DNA of 64,000 nt from contig NZ_JH556653.1 in the NCBI RefSeq assembly GCF_000179595.2, forward strand, positions 856,532 to 920,531, written 5' to 3'. Source of the stretch: Acetivibrio cellulolyticus CD2 (GTDB taxonomy: Bacteria > Bacillota > Clostridia > Acetivibrionales > Acetivibrionaceae). Made by a program: the position numbers and the translations under genes. Of this stretch, positions 1 through 9,153 are shown one piece after another. Numbering within the stretch: position 1 is the first letter of the stretch; every line of letters begins with the position of its first letter. The notes under the pieces were generated by a model. That model worked only from the letters and a program-made list of their open reading frames with translations. It was not told the origin of the DNA and made no database searches.

Positions 1-91
1 ACATATTTTCCACATTGACCTTAATATCTTTTCCGTTATTAGACCAGCACACACACTTATTATCTTTGTCCCAAAAGAAATTATCAACCAT
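1..91 (-). CDS. 5' fragment of a small protein gene, possible immunity protein (cut by window edge)
   Basis: A frame opens with ATG at 91 on the minus strand and stays open for 30 codons to the window edge, beginning MVDNFFWDKDNK. An AGGG lies 13 bases upstream of the ATG, a rather distant ribosome site. The gene is 64 bases downstream of the large secreted protein and on the same strand. Because that protein ends in a toxin-like domain, the position is the one where an immunity gene is normally found; this is inference from context, as 30 residues are too few for a family assignment. It could also be an unrelated small gene or a chance frame. Confidence 0.4.
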   Translation of the reverse strand, partial: MVDNFFWDKDNKCVCWSNNGKDIKVNVENM

Positions 92-125
92 CCTTTTATC
101 ACATCCCTAGTATAATTTTAGACTT

Positions 126-156
126 AGGAATGCCGAAAATATCTTCGGCTATTCCT
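126..156 (-). terminator. Hairpin directly after the stop codon of the toxin-like gene
   Basis: GGAATAGCCGAA and TTCGGCATTCC form a stem with one bulged base and a six-base loop. It begins immediately after the TAA of the upstream gene. There is no long T run, so termination may be weak and the downstream frame may be co-transcribed. The sequence belongs to the family of short repeats around GAAAATATAACTT described in the findings. Confidence 0.45.
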
Positions 157-3100
157 TAGTTAATTGAACGCACAGAAACAACCTCTATGTAATCCATTTT
201 ATCAACACCTCGATCAAGCAAAAGTTGAATTTGGTTTCCTCCTCCAGGCAAATATTTATCTGCATTCAAGTCGATTTGCGGACCGACAGGACCTGTCGCA
301 ACAGGTATTTCCACTCCATCTTTAACCCTATATTCAACCACTTTGCCACAATCAGTCTTCCAGTTTGACTTTACTGCCAGTTGATTTCTAACATAATCAA
401 CTCCAGTTATATTATCAGGTGTAGCAAAATTTCCCGGGCTGGTAACAGGTTGAGCATTATCTAATGCCATCTCAAATGTATCTCCCGATTTGAGAGTCGT
501 TTTATTTGGCGTAAACCCTTCAGGCCAAGGTGATTCACCTTTTACCAAAGCAATATAAGAATCGGAAGCATCTGTAGCCGATGCATATTTACCCCCAGCA
601 GCATCAACAAACTCCTTATATGTTTTTGGTGATCCTTCTTTTACGGCCGCTTCAACTGCATCAGCCGCCGCAGATGTATTAATTTTCAGGTTGTCAAAAT
701 CAGATGGCTTGATTCCCAAATCATCAAGTTTGTTAATCATGTCAGGAGATATGCCATTATTAATTGCTTTGGCAGCATCGTCTCCATACTTGGTTATAAG
801 CTCGCTTGCCTCTTCTAAGGCTTCATTTCCTCCGCGTTTTGCAATATTCTCCACTACATCATCAGCAACGCCGGTGCCTTTAAGTCCATCTATCAATTCA
901 TCAGCATGTTTCAAGCCCTCTTCGCCGTTCATCCTCACTATAGCTTCAGCAACTTCATCTCCATGTTTGGCCTGGAATTCAACGACCTCATCCATTTTGC
1001 CCAAAAGTCCCTTAAATAGAGCCTTTATTCCAGGTACAATCTTTTCAATTATCTTAAAGACACCCATAGTTGCCAGATTTAAAAACAGGTCGAGAGCCAA
1101 GTCCCTTGCATATTCGTAATTTCCGGTCTGCCAATACATTATGAGGTCGTTCAGTGTCATAAGCACTGAAATTACACTTACAATATACAACGAGAAGTAT
1201 ATTACCATTAATATAGGATTGGTTGCAGCTATGAAAGCCATTGCAATCGTAACCACATCAATTATGGCAAACACTAATGATGCCAGGCCAATAAGTGTAA
1301 CTAAAACGGTTTCAGCAGTTGAACCTCCTGCCGTTCCTCCGCTTATCATATAACCTGCTGCACCTGTTTCGGGATCTAAAACAATATATCCTGTTCCCTG
1401 CCATTTGTAATAATTCATTTCCTCTTGTGGAATAATGACTATTTTGCCGCCGTTAACTGCATTTAAAAAATCTGTCTTAACGGTAGATGATACCTTAATC
1501 TCATCCAATTTGTCAATATTGTCCTTAGCTATGCTGTATATCGGAATACCACGTGAATTTGCTTCAGAAATCATCTTAATTGTTGAAACCGACGGCACTT
1601 TAAATACCTGTTCGTGTATAACGTGCTCCATTGCCGAACCGATTACTCCGGAGTTCGTCATATATCCGATTTCATTTTCATTATTACCTTCAAGACTTGT
1701 AACTCCAAAAACATCATGATCGACATCTATGTAGAATGAACCGCCGTCAATCTCTACAGGAGCACCAAACATATATTTCACTTTAGGCTGATAACCTGTT
1801 ATTGCCTCACTTACCTGCCGAACAGCACTTACATCCATAACATTTTCTATTATTGAATTTATCCCGTCTAATTGAGCAAAATATGCTTTACCTACACTGT
1901 TTAATATTTCACCCATAACTTCATCGGTATAAATACTTTCTTCAGTAGCTGTATCTTGGATCTTTGAAACCTTGTCCTTAATTGATTGCAGTTCATCTAC
2001 ATCAATTTTACCATAATCAAAGGAAATACAATATATACCACCGGCTGTTACTGTATTGGTTACTTTTTCAGCAGTACTTCCTGCATGTCCCATGGATATT
2101 GTAAATTCCTGCCTGTTACCGAAACCAACTGCACTACCTTCTGCAACAACTTTCCCATCTACCTTGACCTGAGGCTTTAACTCAATCATGTATGCAGGTG
2201 TTTCATATAATCCGCCATAACTTTTAATTATCTTTTTGTCTTCCTCAGTAGCCGGTGCCCATGAAAGTGTTACTCTCTTCCCGTATAATTCGATAGCTTT
2301 AAACTCCGCATTAAACTGATTTCTATCAGAAAAATTTAAACTATACGGATCATTACCCCTTATGGAAAAGCCTATCTTTTCGCAATCAGCGTTACTTATC
2401 GTATTTGTCTTCGAAAGTGTTGTTAAAACTTTGTTCGGCAAAGAAAGCGGCAGCATTCCAAGTGTCTGGGAAACTATTTTTTTACCTCCCGTCAACTCGG
2501 CTGCATCAGCATTTTCTAGTTTATTGTCCTTAACATACTGCTCAATTTTCTCTGTTATACCGTCTAAATATGTACTTACGCTTTCAACATTTACATCAGT
2601 AATCGCATCTCCATCGCTGGATTCGCTACCGTCAATTTTAAAGTTCTCAAGAATCTGTTCTTCTGTAAATCCTGTTATTTCCTGTATATTCAATCCTTCT
2701 TCATCAGTATACTGCTTAAAACTCGCATCTAAAGGAACCCATATCTTATTTCCTCTTCCAATACCGACTCTGTTATGGCTTGAATACGGCACATAGGCCT
2801 CAACCCAAACATGTTCTGTACGTACTGCTACAATTTCACCTGCCGAAACAAGTGATGCCGTCGGATTCCCGAGCATACCCAATACTTTAACGGAAGCTTC
2901 AGGAGTTTTTGCCCCTGTCCAATCCATCACTTCTTCTATAGGTACTTCAACAGTACCCTTTACATACCTTGCCGGTATGCCTTTATATCTTAACATTGCA
3001 ATCAGCAGTGATGCCTGGTCAAAATCATTACCTGTCAACTGGCTAAACGTGCCTACAGCACCTTTTCTTGAGCCGTAGTAGGGTTCAAAATCAATATTGT

Positions 3101-3863
3101 TGCGTACATACTCGTACACTTTCACCGGTGTATCCAATGAATCCGCAAGTTCTTTAGCTTTCTGATCAAGTGTTGTCTCCGGTGTCTCCGCAAGATCTTC
3201 CTTCACTGGAGTTTCCGGTAATGAAGACGAAACGGTATCTTTACCCGTACTCATATATGAAGTACTTGACTCATTGCCTAAAACGGGTTCTACGGGGTCC
3301 ATACTTACATTATTGTGCGGCAGTGATTTTCCAAGTGTCTGCTCCGGTTGTTCGCCTATAAGCTGCTCGTAAATCTGATCAACCTTTATTTTCAGATCTT
3401 CAATACTTCCGTTAACATATATCTCATCTGCTTCTTCAAATAACTTCCCAAAAGCACTTAGTTTGTCTTTCAATTCAGCTTCAAATTTAATTTGTCTTGT
3501 TTTCGCTGCAGTTGCTTTTAGCTCATCAATCTTCTTTCCGTTTTCAGCAAGTTCCTTTGAAACATCATCAGTAAAAGTTTTTAAAGCACTCTCTGCAGTT
3601 TTCAAATCTTTTTCGAACTGTTTCAAATCCCCTTTCTCAAGGGATTCTCTTAAACTAATTATATAAGTACTGAGTTTTTCAGCAAAAAGCCCTAAATTTG
3701 TAGTTGTTTCCGGTTCCTCATATTGTATAGTTTTCTCCTGAGTCTGTACACTGTCAAGTACAGACTCCAAAGCTGAAACTTGTTGTAAAGGCAGTCCAAA
3801 AGTAAGTGCAAAAGCTACCAGGACCAATATTGAAATGATTTTTGTTGATCTATTAAACTCCAT
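156..3863 (-). CDS. Large secreted protein: transglutaminase-like core, membrane segments, toxin-like C-terminus
   Basis: The ATG at 3863 is chosen because GGGAGG lies seven bases upstream; upstream in-frame ATGs have no such site. The 1235-residue product has a signal peptide (about 1-33), a charged helical region likely to be coiled coil (50-170), and a transglutaminase-like fold (about 240-390) with the His in TEHVWVEAY and the Asp in WVPLDASF. The position expected to hold the catalytic Cys reads TGNDFDQASLL, so the Cys is absent. Two or three hydrophobic segments follow near 860-920, then a charged region and a final domain of about 130 residues (PWPEGFTPNKTTLKSGD ... LPGGGNQIQLL) that resembles the TNT/ADP-ribosyl type of polymorphic toxin tip. 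It is 54 bases downstream of the SLH protein gene and probably shares its transcript. The toxin reading is a by-eye fold resemblance only. Confidence 0.7.
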   Translation of the reverse strand: MEFNRSTKIISILVLVAFALTFGLPLQQVSALESVLDSVQTQEKTIQYEEPETTTNLGLFAEKLSTYIISLRESLEKGDLKQFEKDLKTAESALKTFTDDVSKELAENGKKIDELKATAAKTRQIKFEAELKDKLSAFGKLFEEADEIYVNGSIEDLKIKVDQIYEQLIGEQPEQTLGKSLPHNNVSMDPVEPVLGNESSTSYMSTGKDTVSSSLPETPVKEDLAETPETTLDQKAKELADSLDTPVKVYEYVRNNIDFEPYYGSRKGAVGTFSQLTGNDFDQASLLIAMLRYKGIPARYVKGTVEVPIEEVMDWTGAKTPEASVKVLGMLGNPTASLVSAGEIVAVRTEHVWVEAYVPYSSHNRVGIGRGNKIWVPLDASFKQYTDEEGLNIQEITGFTEEQILENFKIDGSESSDGDAITDVNVESVSTYLDGITEKIEQYVKDNKLENADAAELTGGKKIVSQTLGMLPLSLPNKVLTTLSKTNTISNADCEKIGFSIRGNDPYSLNFSDRNQFNAEFKAIELYGKRVTLSWAPATEEDKKIIKSYGGLYETPAYMIELKPQVKVDGKVVAEGSAVGFGNRQEFTISMGHAGSTAEKVTNTVTAGGIYCISFDYGKIDVDELQSIKDKVSKIQDTATEESIYTDEVMGEILNSVGKAYFAQLDGINSIIENVMDVSAVRQVSEAITGYQPKVKYMFGAPVEIDGGSFYIDVDHDVFGVTSLEGNNENEIGYMTNSGVIGSAMEHVIHEQVFKVPSVSTIKMISEANSRGIPIYSIAKDNIDKLDEIKVSSTVKTDFLNAVNGGKIVIIPQEEMNYYKWQGTGYIVLDPETGAAGYMISGGTAGGSTAETVLVTLIGLASLVFAIIDVVTIAMAFIAATNPILMVIYFSLYIVSVISVLMTLNDLIMYWQTGNYEYARDLALDLFLNLATMGVFKIIEKIVPGIKALFKGLLGKMDEVVEFQAKHGDEVAEAIVRMNGEEGLKHADELIDGLKGTGVADDVVENIAKRGGNEALEEASELITKYGDDAAKAINNGISPDMINKLDDLGIKPSDFDNLKINTSAAADAVEAAVKEGSPKTYKEFVDAAGGKYASATDASDSYIALVKGESPWPEGFTPNKTTLKSGDTFEMALDNAQPVTSPGNFATPDNITGVDYVRNQLAVKSNWKTDCGKVVEYRVKDGVEIPVATGPVGPQIDLNADKYLPGGGNQIQLLLDRGVDKMDYIEVVSVRSIN

Positions 3864-3917
3864 AAAAATACCTCCCATTATCATCATTAATCATCTTCTA
3901 GTTCTCCATGCCCATCA

Positions 3918-6900
3918 TCAGCGTATAAGAACTTCATGGCCGCTGTTGTCAAAAGTTACTTCATGGCCTCTTGCTGCTTCCTCAACCTGACCGAAGAACC
4001 AGTCTGTAACTTTTATATCCTTAAAGGTAGGAGTATCTACTTCCAACGGTCCTCTAAATAGCATTTTATTTACTATTGTAACTGTTTCGGAACGCTTAAT
4101 TTTCAGTTCAGGTCTGAAACTGCCGTCTTCATAACCTGAAACCAGCTTGAACCTCTGTATTTCCTCTATATAATTCTGTGCCCAATGTCCTTTTATGTCA
4201 TTATAATTTTCTTCAAAGGGATCTACATTCCTCAGTCCAAGGTACTTGGCTGTAACTGTTGCCAGTTCTGCCCTGGAAATGCTCTCTTCAGGACGGAAGG
4301 TATTATCTCCATATCCTTTGAATATACCGGCCTTTGATACAGCTTCTATATATGCCTTTGCCCAGTGTGCTTTACCAACATCGGAATATAACGTGGAATC
4401 ACTTTCCAAAAGTTCGAGTTCCATTATTTTTGCAAATATTGTGGCAGCCTCTGCCCTTGTAAGGTCATTGTCAGGACCAAATAAATTTCCGGGATAACCT
4501 TTGATATATGCCTTATGATTTATGCTGCCGTATTTTGCAGTACGGAGCATAACTTTTATTGTTGAGCTGTCGTCCTCAGTATTCACTAATCCGAGGGCCC
4601 CAATTATCTTAGCTGTACTTGATATAATAGTCTCCGCTTTTGACAATTTTCCTACCTGTACCTTGAATACTTTCTCACCAGAGTTTTTCCCCATAAAACC
4701 CGGAATCTCCCATGAGATGATCTTTCCTTCAACTTTACCGTCTCCGGCATCGGATAATGTCAAACCTTCCGGTATCTCAGCGGTTATTTTAAAAGACCCT
4801 GTTCCGGTTTCAAGCACATTTCTATACTTAACGGTAAATTTTATTTCTTCTTGTTCCGTATAAACCGCCTTGTCGGCTAATATTGATACAGCTAAGTCAA
4901 CAGGACCTGCTGCAGGGATATCATATGTAGGAATTACAACTTTGCTTGGTGTTGGCGTAGCCGGCACAGGTATCGGACTCTCAACCTTAAATCCTGTACT
5001 GCCTAAAGTCACCACACATCCATCAGGTAACTCTGCCTGAAAAGATACAAGGTAATTTCCTGCTTTAATACCTGATTTACTCCATGTAATCAAATCGGAT
5101 AGTGTGTCGGAAAGTCCTAGAAATACCGTATCTTCAATAGTATCAAGCACATTACCGGTAAGAGGTTCTGAAATAATCACTTTTCTTTTAACCGTTTTTA
5201 TTTCTGCGTTTCCAGTATTACTAATGCTACGGCTTAACACAACACTTCCGTCAGGTTTTATTATTTTTGGTGACGCCTCAATTTTACCGATAATTCCAAG
5301 TCTTGTTCCGTCTGAAGGTAAAATTTCAAAATTTGCAAAGCTGCTGCAAACAGCCACTTCACGATATACTGCTTCATACACGGCTGATGTCACGGTATAG
5401 TTACCGGGCTCAGTATCCTCTACGCTCCAGTTTTTACTGACTCTTGCGATATTGCCAGGTAAAAGTTCCACTAATAATGTTTCACCGCTCCATATTGAAT
5501 TGCCTTCGGAATCTTTTATTCTGGTTTCTACATATAAATCGGACATAACCGCATTGTTACTTTTATTTTTTACAGTTTCCAATATATTGACCATCTCGTC
5601 GGCATAATATGAAGTCTTATCCGAACTTACAGTATTTTTAACTTCACCGTCAGGACTAACTTTAAATTCGGCATAAGACGAATACTCGTTTTCCTTATTT
5701 GTCCATGTAATTTTTACTTTATATTTTCCGGAAACTGTTTTTCCTGTATTCCATGAATAGCTCAAATCCCTGGTTTCATTCGCCAACCAGTGCATTTCAA
5801 TATTATCACCAAGTATTTTAACAAGCTTTCCGTCAGAGTCTATAATCTCAACTTTACCTGTAAAATCTGCCTCTGAACTTGTTATATTTTTTGAAGATGC
5901 TGTAATGGCAACATTAGTGTCAGGCAAATACTGCTCCTTATCTGTAGAAACAACTGTACGGATAACAGGGGCAACCTCATCTGTAACAACATCTATATTA
6001 AAGCTGTAAGTTGCATATTTTACACCATTGTCATCTATTGCATCAAGCTTATAGGTGTACATACCTTTTTCAGTCCCTAAAGGTGCCTTAAGGCTTACTT
6101 GAAACGGTACTACAGTATCTGTCTTACCGGAATAGGACTTAGGCTCAGTATTGATTAACCAACTCTCAAATCCAACAGAAGGAACCAGCTTGAGGTCATT
6201 AATATCCGGAGCCATTAAACTTGCTGTTACTGCTGTAACCACATCATTTGCCATATTTGCCGAATTGGTATCATATAGCTTGCCCCCGGTCAAACCGGCC
6301 CAATAACTCCAGTATTCTTTGTATGCTCCGTTAGTTTGGCATGCAATAAGTTCAATTTTGTTAGCAGCCATTTGTGCCAAAACAGTCTGCAGGTCAAGGT
6401 CATCTTCGGTATTTATTTTAACGTCCCGGCCTACATCTATTCCTGTATTATAAGTTCCTGTTTTACCTGGAACTCCTTCATTAAGATTATTGTCATGAGG
6501 CAAATTGTCACCAAAGTTTACAAAAATCTTTTTAGCTCCGCTTCTCCAACCAATATTTGTGTCGGCATAACTTTCAAAAAGAACTCTTGTGTAAGATTCA
6601 GGTCCGTCATTACCGTTACCCAACTTTAATGAGTTGATTGAATCGGATACCGAAGCCATACTTTCTGTCATTGAACAATTGAGTTTATACGGATAATCGC
6701 CTCCGGAACCATAGGAACCATACAAATAATCCATATAGGAAACAACTCCATAATTTATATCTACACCCAGTTTGTTTAATTCAGTCATGATTGTTTTAGC
6801 TTTAGTCTTGGCAGTGCTTAATATTCCTCCCATACTTCCTGTTAGATCGAATGCAAACACAACATCTGCCTTTGGAGGCATTTCAGGTATAACAACGTTA

Positions 6901-8501
6901 AGAACCCCCGATGCTTCCTCTCCTGGCATAAGCGTATAGTCAAATGATTGTGAATCTGCTAGGGGCAATACTTTGAAACAATTCTGCCCTTCTGCAATTT
7001 TTTTTATTCCATCAAATACAGAAGTCTTTATAACATATTCACCTTCAGTGGAAACATCAGGATCAAAGGATATTGCACCTACTACAGGCATTGAATCCGT
7101 CAAATCAAATTTGACTGTCTTCGTAGAATATTTTATTACAGTGTCTCCACTATAAACTGCTGTACACACATCAACCAGCTTATCAATATTTGAGCTGTTC
7201 TCGACTGAAATTTCAGCATTAACCTTTACCGCTTTATCTACACGTGTAAAATGAGGATTTAAAGCCACTACAACATTTTCTGCATTAAAACCTGCATTAA
7301 TTGTGAAAGACTTTTTATATCTTGCCATTACCCGGCCACTTGAGTTATCTTTAATAATTGCCTCAACCGTATATTCTCCCGGAAGATTGTTTACAGTATT
7401 CCAAGATGGTTCACCGTTTGAAGATACTGAGACTTTCGTACCGTCAGGTTTATTGATAAAAACAAATGTTTTGGACTCAATATTGTCGGTTTTAGAATCA
7501 ACATCAATATCAAATGCCTCATAAGGATTATAACTGTATGACTCAGTTTTAATTCCATCAACAGTACCATAAAGCTTTATATCATTTATTTGTGCAATCG
7601 GAAGCATTTTTCTCTCTTTTAATGCTTTAGCTGCAAGCATTGTTATATAACTATCTTCATACCAGCTTCCATTCTCATTCTGAAGACTGATAATAGTGTC
7701 CTCAAGCAGCTTTACCGGCTCAACTCCAACAGTAAGCAATACCGCTCTGTATGCCAGCAAAGTATCCTCAATACTGTTCTCATCAATACCCCATGTACTA
7801 TCCTTACCCTGTTTGGACATAAGAAACTCTCCGGCTTTCAGCATAGAAGCTTCAAGACTTGCAGAAGTAAGTCCGGTAACACTATTGAATTCATTAAGCA
7901 AAATTGCCACCTCAGCAGTAAGAGCTGTACTTCCATAACTGTCGGTAGTAAATGACCAACTTCCGTCAGACTTTTGTTTCTGAAGCAAGTAGTCAACACC
8001 GCTTTTTATTGAATTTATGTCTGAATTTTCTCTGATTAGCGTAGAGAGAACTTCAATAGTATCCAACACATCACTTTCATAATAGTCGGTTATACCCCAA
8101 CCACCATTCGTCTTTTGCGCAGTAACAAGAGAATTAATAACTTCTTTGCGGTATTCTCCTTCGAAAACTCCTGCCAATAATGCAGCGAGATAATTACTGT
8201 TTTTTTCTTCATTAAGTCCTCGCAAAAAAGCATAGGCTTTGTTTATAACCTCTTCAGAAAGACCTTCCTGCCTAAAATACTCGCTGATTTTTGAGGTGTA
8301 AAACAAATCTTCCGTATAATAGTTGCCCTTCCATGCACCGTCAACACCCTGACTTTTCGAAAGCCAACTATTTGCTTTACTTATTGAATCAATCATTTGG
8401 ACTGGTTCAGCTGCCATAATATTCGGAACAGCTGAAAACAGCATGAGAAAAGATAGTACGACAGACAATAGCTTTCTGCCATGCTTGAGTTGTTTCGACA
8501 T
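3918..8501 (-). CDS. SLH-anchored surface protein with terpenoid-cyclase-like repeats and vWA domain
   Basis: The 1527-residue product starts at an ATG preceded by AGGGGGGT and carries a signal peptide ending near MAAEP (about 31). Residues 38-300 contain repeated QK..DGSW / QKTNGGWG motifs of the alpha/alpha barrel seen in prenyltransferases and alpha-2-macroglobulin-like proteins. A von Willebrand A domain follows at about 545-740 with an intact MIDAS start, DLTGSMGG. Several beta-sandwich repeats, a Pro/Thr linker (VPATPTPSK), a DUF11-like segment and three SLH repeats (around 1300-1490; FKGYGDNTFRPEESISRAE is typical) complete it. SLH repeats bind pyruvylated wall polymer, so the protein is displayed on the cell surface. 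The combination suggests adhesion or matrix binding; the ligand is unknown. It precedes the transglutaminase-like gene by 54 bases. Confidence 0.85.
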   Translation of the reverse strand: MSKQLKHGRKLLSVVLSFLMLFSAVPNIMAAEPVQMIDSISKANSWLSKSQGVDGAWKGNYYTEDLFYTSKISEYFRQEGLSEEVINKAYAFLRGLNEEKNSNYLAALLAGVFEGEYRKEVINSLVTAQKTNGGWGITDYYESDVLDTIEVLSTLIRENSDINSIKSGVDYLLQKQKSDGSWSFTTDSYGSTALTAEVAILLNEFNSVTGLTSASLEASMLKAGEFLMSKQGKDSTWGIDENSIEDTLLAYRAVLLTVGVEPVKLLEDTIISLQNENGSWYEDSYITMLAAKALKERKMLPIAQINDIKLYGTVDGIKTESYSYNPYEAFDIDVDSKTDNIESKTFVFINKPDGTKVSVSSNGEPSWNTVNNLPGEYTVEAIIKDNSSGRVMARYKKSFTINAGFNAENVVVALNPHFTRVDKAVKVNAEISVENSSNIDKLVDVCTAVYSGDTVIKYSTKTVKFDLTDSMPVVGAISFDPDVSTEGEYVIKTSVFDGIKKIAEGQNCFKVLPLADSQSFDYTLMPGEEASGVLNVVIPEMPPKADVVFAFDLTGSMGGILSTAKTKAKTIMTELNKLGVDINYGVVSYMDYLYGSYGSGGDYPYKLNCSMTESMASVSDSINSLKLGNGNDGPESYTRVLFESYADTNIGWRSGAKKIFVNFGDNLPHDNNLNEGVPGKTGTYNTGIDVGRDVKINTEDDLDLQTVLAQMAANKIELIACQTNGAYKEYWSYWAGLTGGKLYDTNSANMANDVVTAVTASLMAPDINDLKLVPSVGFESWLINTEPKSYSGKTDTVVPFQVSLKAPLGTEKGMYTYKLDAIDDNGVKYATYSFNIDVVTDEVAPVIRTVVSTDKEQYLPDTNVAITASSKNITSSEADFTGKVEIIDSDGKLVKILGDNIEMHWLANETRDLSYSWNTGKTVSGKYKVKITWTNKENEYSSYAEFKVSPDGEVKNTVSSDKTSYYADEMVNILETVKNKSNNAVMSDLYVETRIKDSEGNSIWSGETLLVELLPGNIARVSKNWSVEDTEPGNYTVTSAVYEAVYREVAVCSSFANFEILPSDGTRLGIIGKIEASPKIIKPDGSVVLSRSISNTGNAEIKTVKRKVIISEPLTGNVLDTIEDTVFLGLSDTLSDLITWSKSGIKAGNYLVSFQAELPDGCVVTLGSTGFKVESPIPVPATPTPSKVVIPTYDIPAAGPVDLAVSILADKAVYTEQEEIKFTVKYRNVLETGTGSFKITAEIPEGLTLSDAGDGKVEGKIISWEIPGFMGKNSGEKVFKVQVGKLSKAETIISSTAKIIGALGLVNTEDDSSTIKVMLRTAKYGSINHKAYIKGYPGNLFGPDNDLTRAEAATIFAKIMELELLESDSTLYSDVGKAHWAKAYIEAVSKAGIFKGYGDNTFRPEESISRAELATVTAKYLGLRNVDPFEENYNDIKGHWAQNYIEEIQRFKLVSGYEDGSFRPELKIKRSETVTIVNKMLFRGPLEVDTPTFKDIKVTDWFFGQVEEAARGHEVTFDNSGHEVLIR

Positions 8502-9153
8502 TATTAAATTACCCCCCTAATATTTTATTTACTATTTACTAGTAAACTTCTTTTTGGAATGATGAAAATATAACTTGGGCTACTATTTTAACTTATGGAA
8601 TTGTTTGTTTTAGAGAGACAACTTGAAAGAATACTAAGACGTATTTCATCTATTCCTTATTTACTTATATTTTTTCACTTTTCCCGATTATGGTCAACCT
8701 CTAAAATTATTTCTAAATGCCCTTGAGCAACTTTAAAAGGAAAAGCACTCATTTATTTGCCTATTTTTACACATTTAAAAAATTTTTATAAGCTCACTTA
8801 CTCTAGTCGCTTGCCTTTTTATTGTATAAAAAGCATTTCGAGGAAGAAATTTTTGTAAAGCAAACTATCCAACGCCATACTCACGTCTAAAAATAAAAGT
8901 GAATTATGTTACCTATACGCTTTTGAATGGAAATTACTTAATAAAGAAATTTATAGAATTAAGAATTGTTTCGAATGAAAAGAGCTATTTATTCAGTGTA
9001 TTAAGATAGGTAAGGAGTTCAAAAAGAGAGGATTCCTACTATGAAGTATAGTTAAAGCACTTCTTGAGTTGCAAAATTGCATATATAGAGGAATCCACCT
9101 CTCGCCCACACCAAATTTATGAGGATGTAGAACTGTTCTTATAATATTTCTCG
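8502..9153. other. 652-bp non-coding region with a long imperfect hairpin
   Basis: No convincing gene was found. The part next to the SLH gene holds its ribosome site and a diverged copy of the GAAAATATAACTT repeat (about 8554-8575). Near the other end, GAGAGGATTCCT (starting about 9026) and AGGAATCCACCTCTC (ending about 9106) can pair with a small bulge around an inner segment of about 50 bases. A 43-codon frame starting with ATG at about 8596 has no ribosome site and was not accepted. Confidence 0.5.

Noticed and set aside
8596-8727. 43-codon frame beginning MELFVLERQLERIL
   Set aside because: There is no ribosome site, the region is non-coding in composition, and no recognisable transposase or other motif is present.
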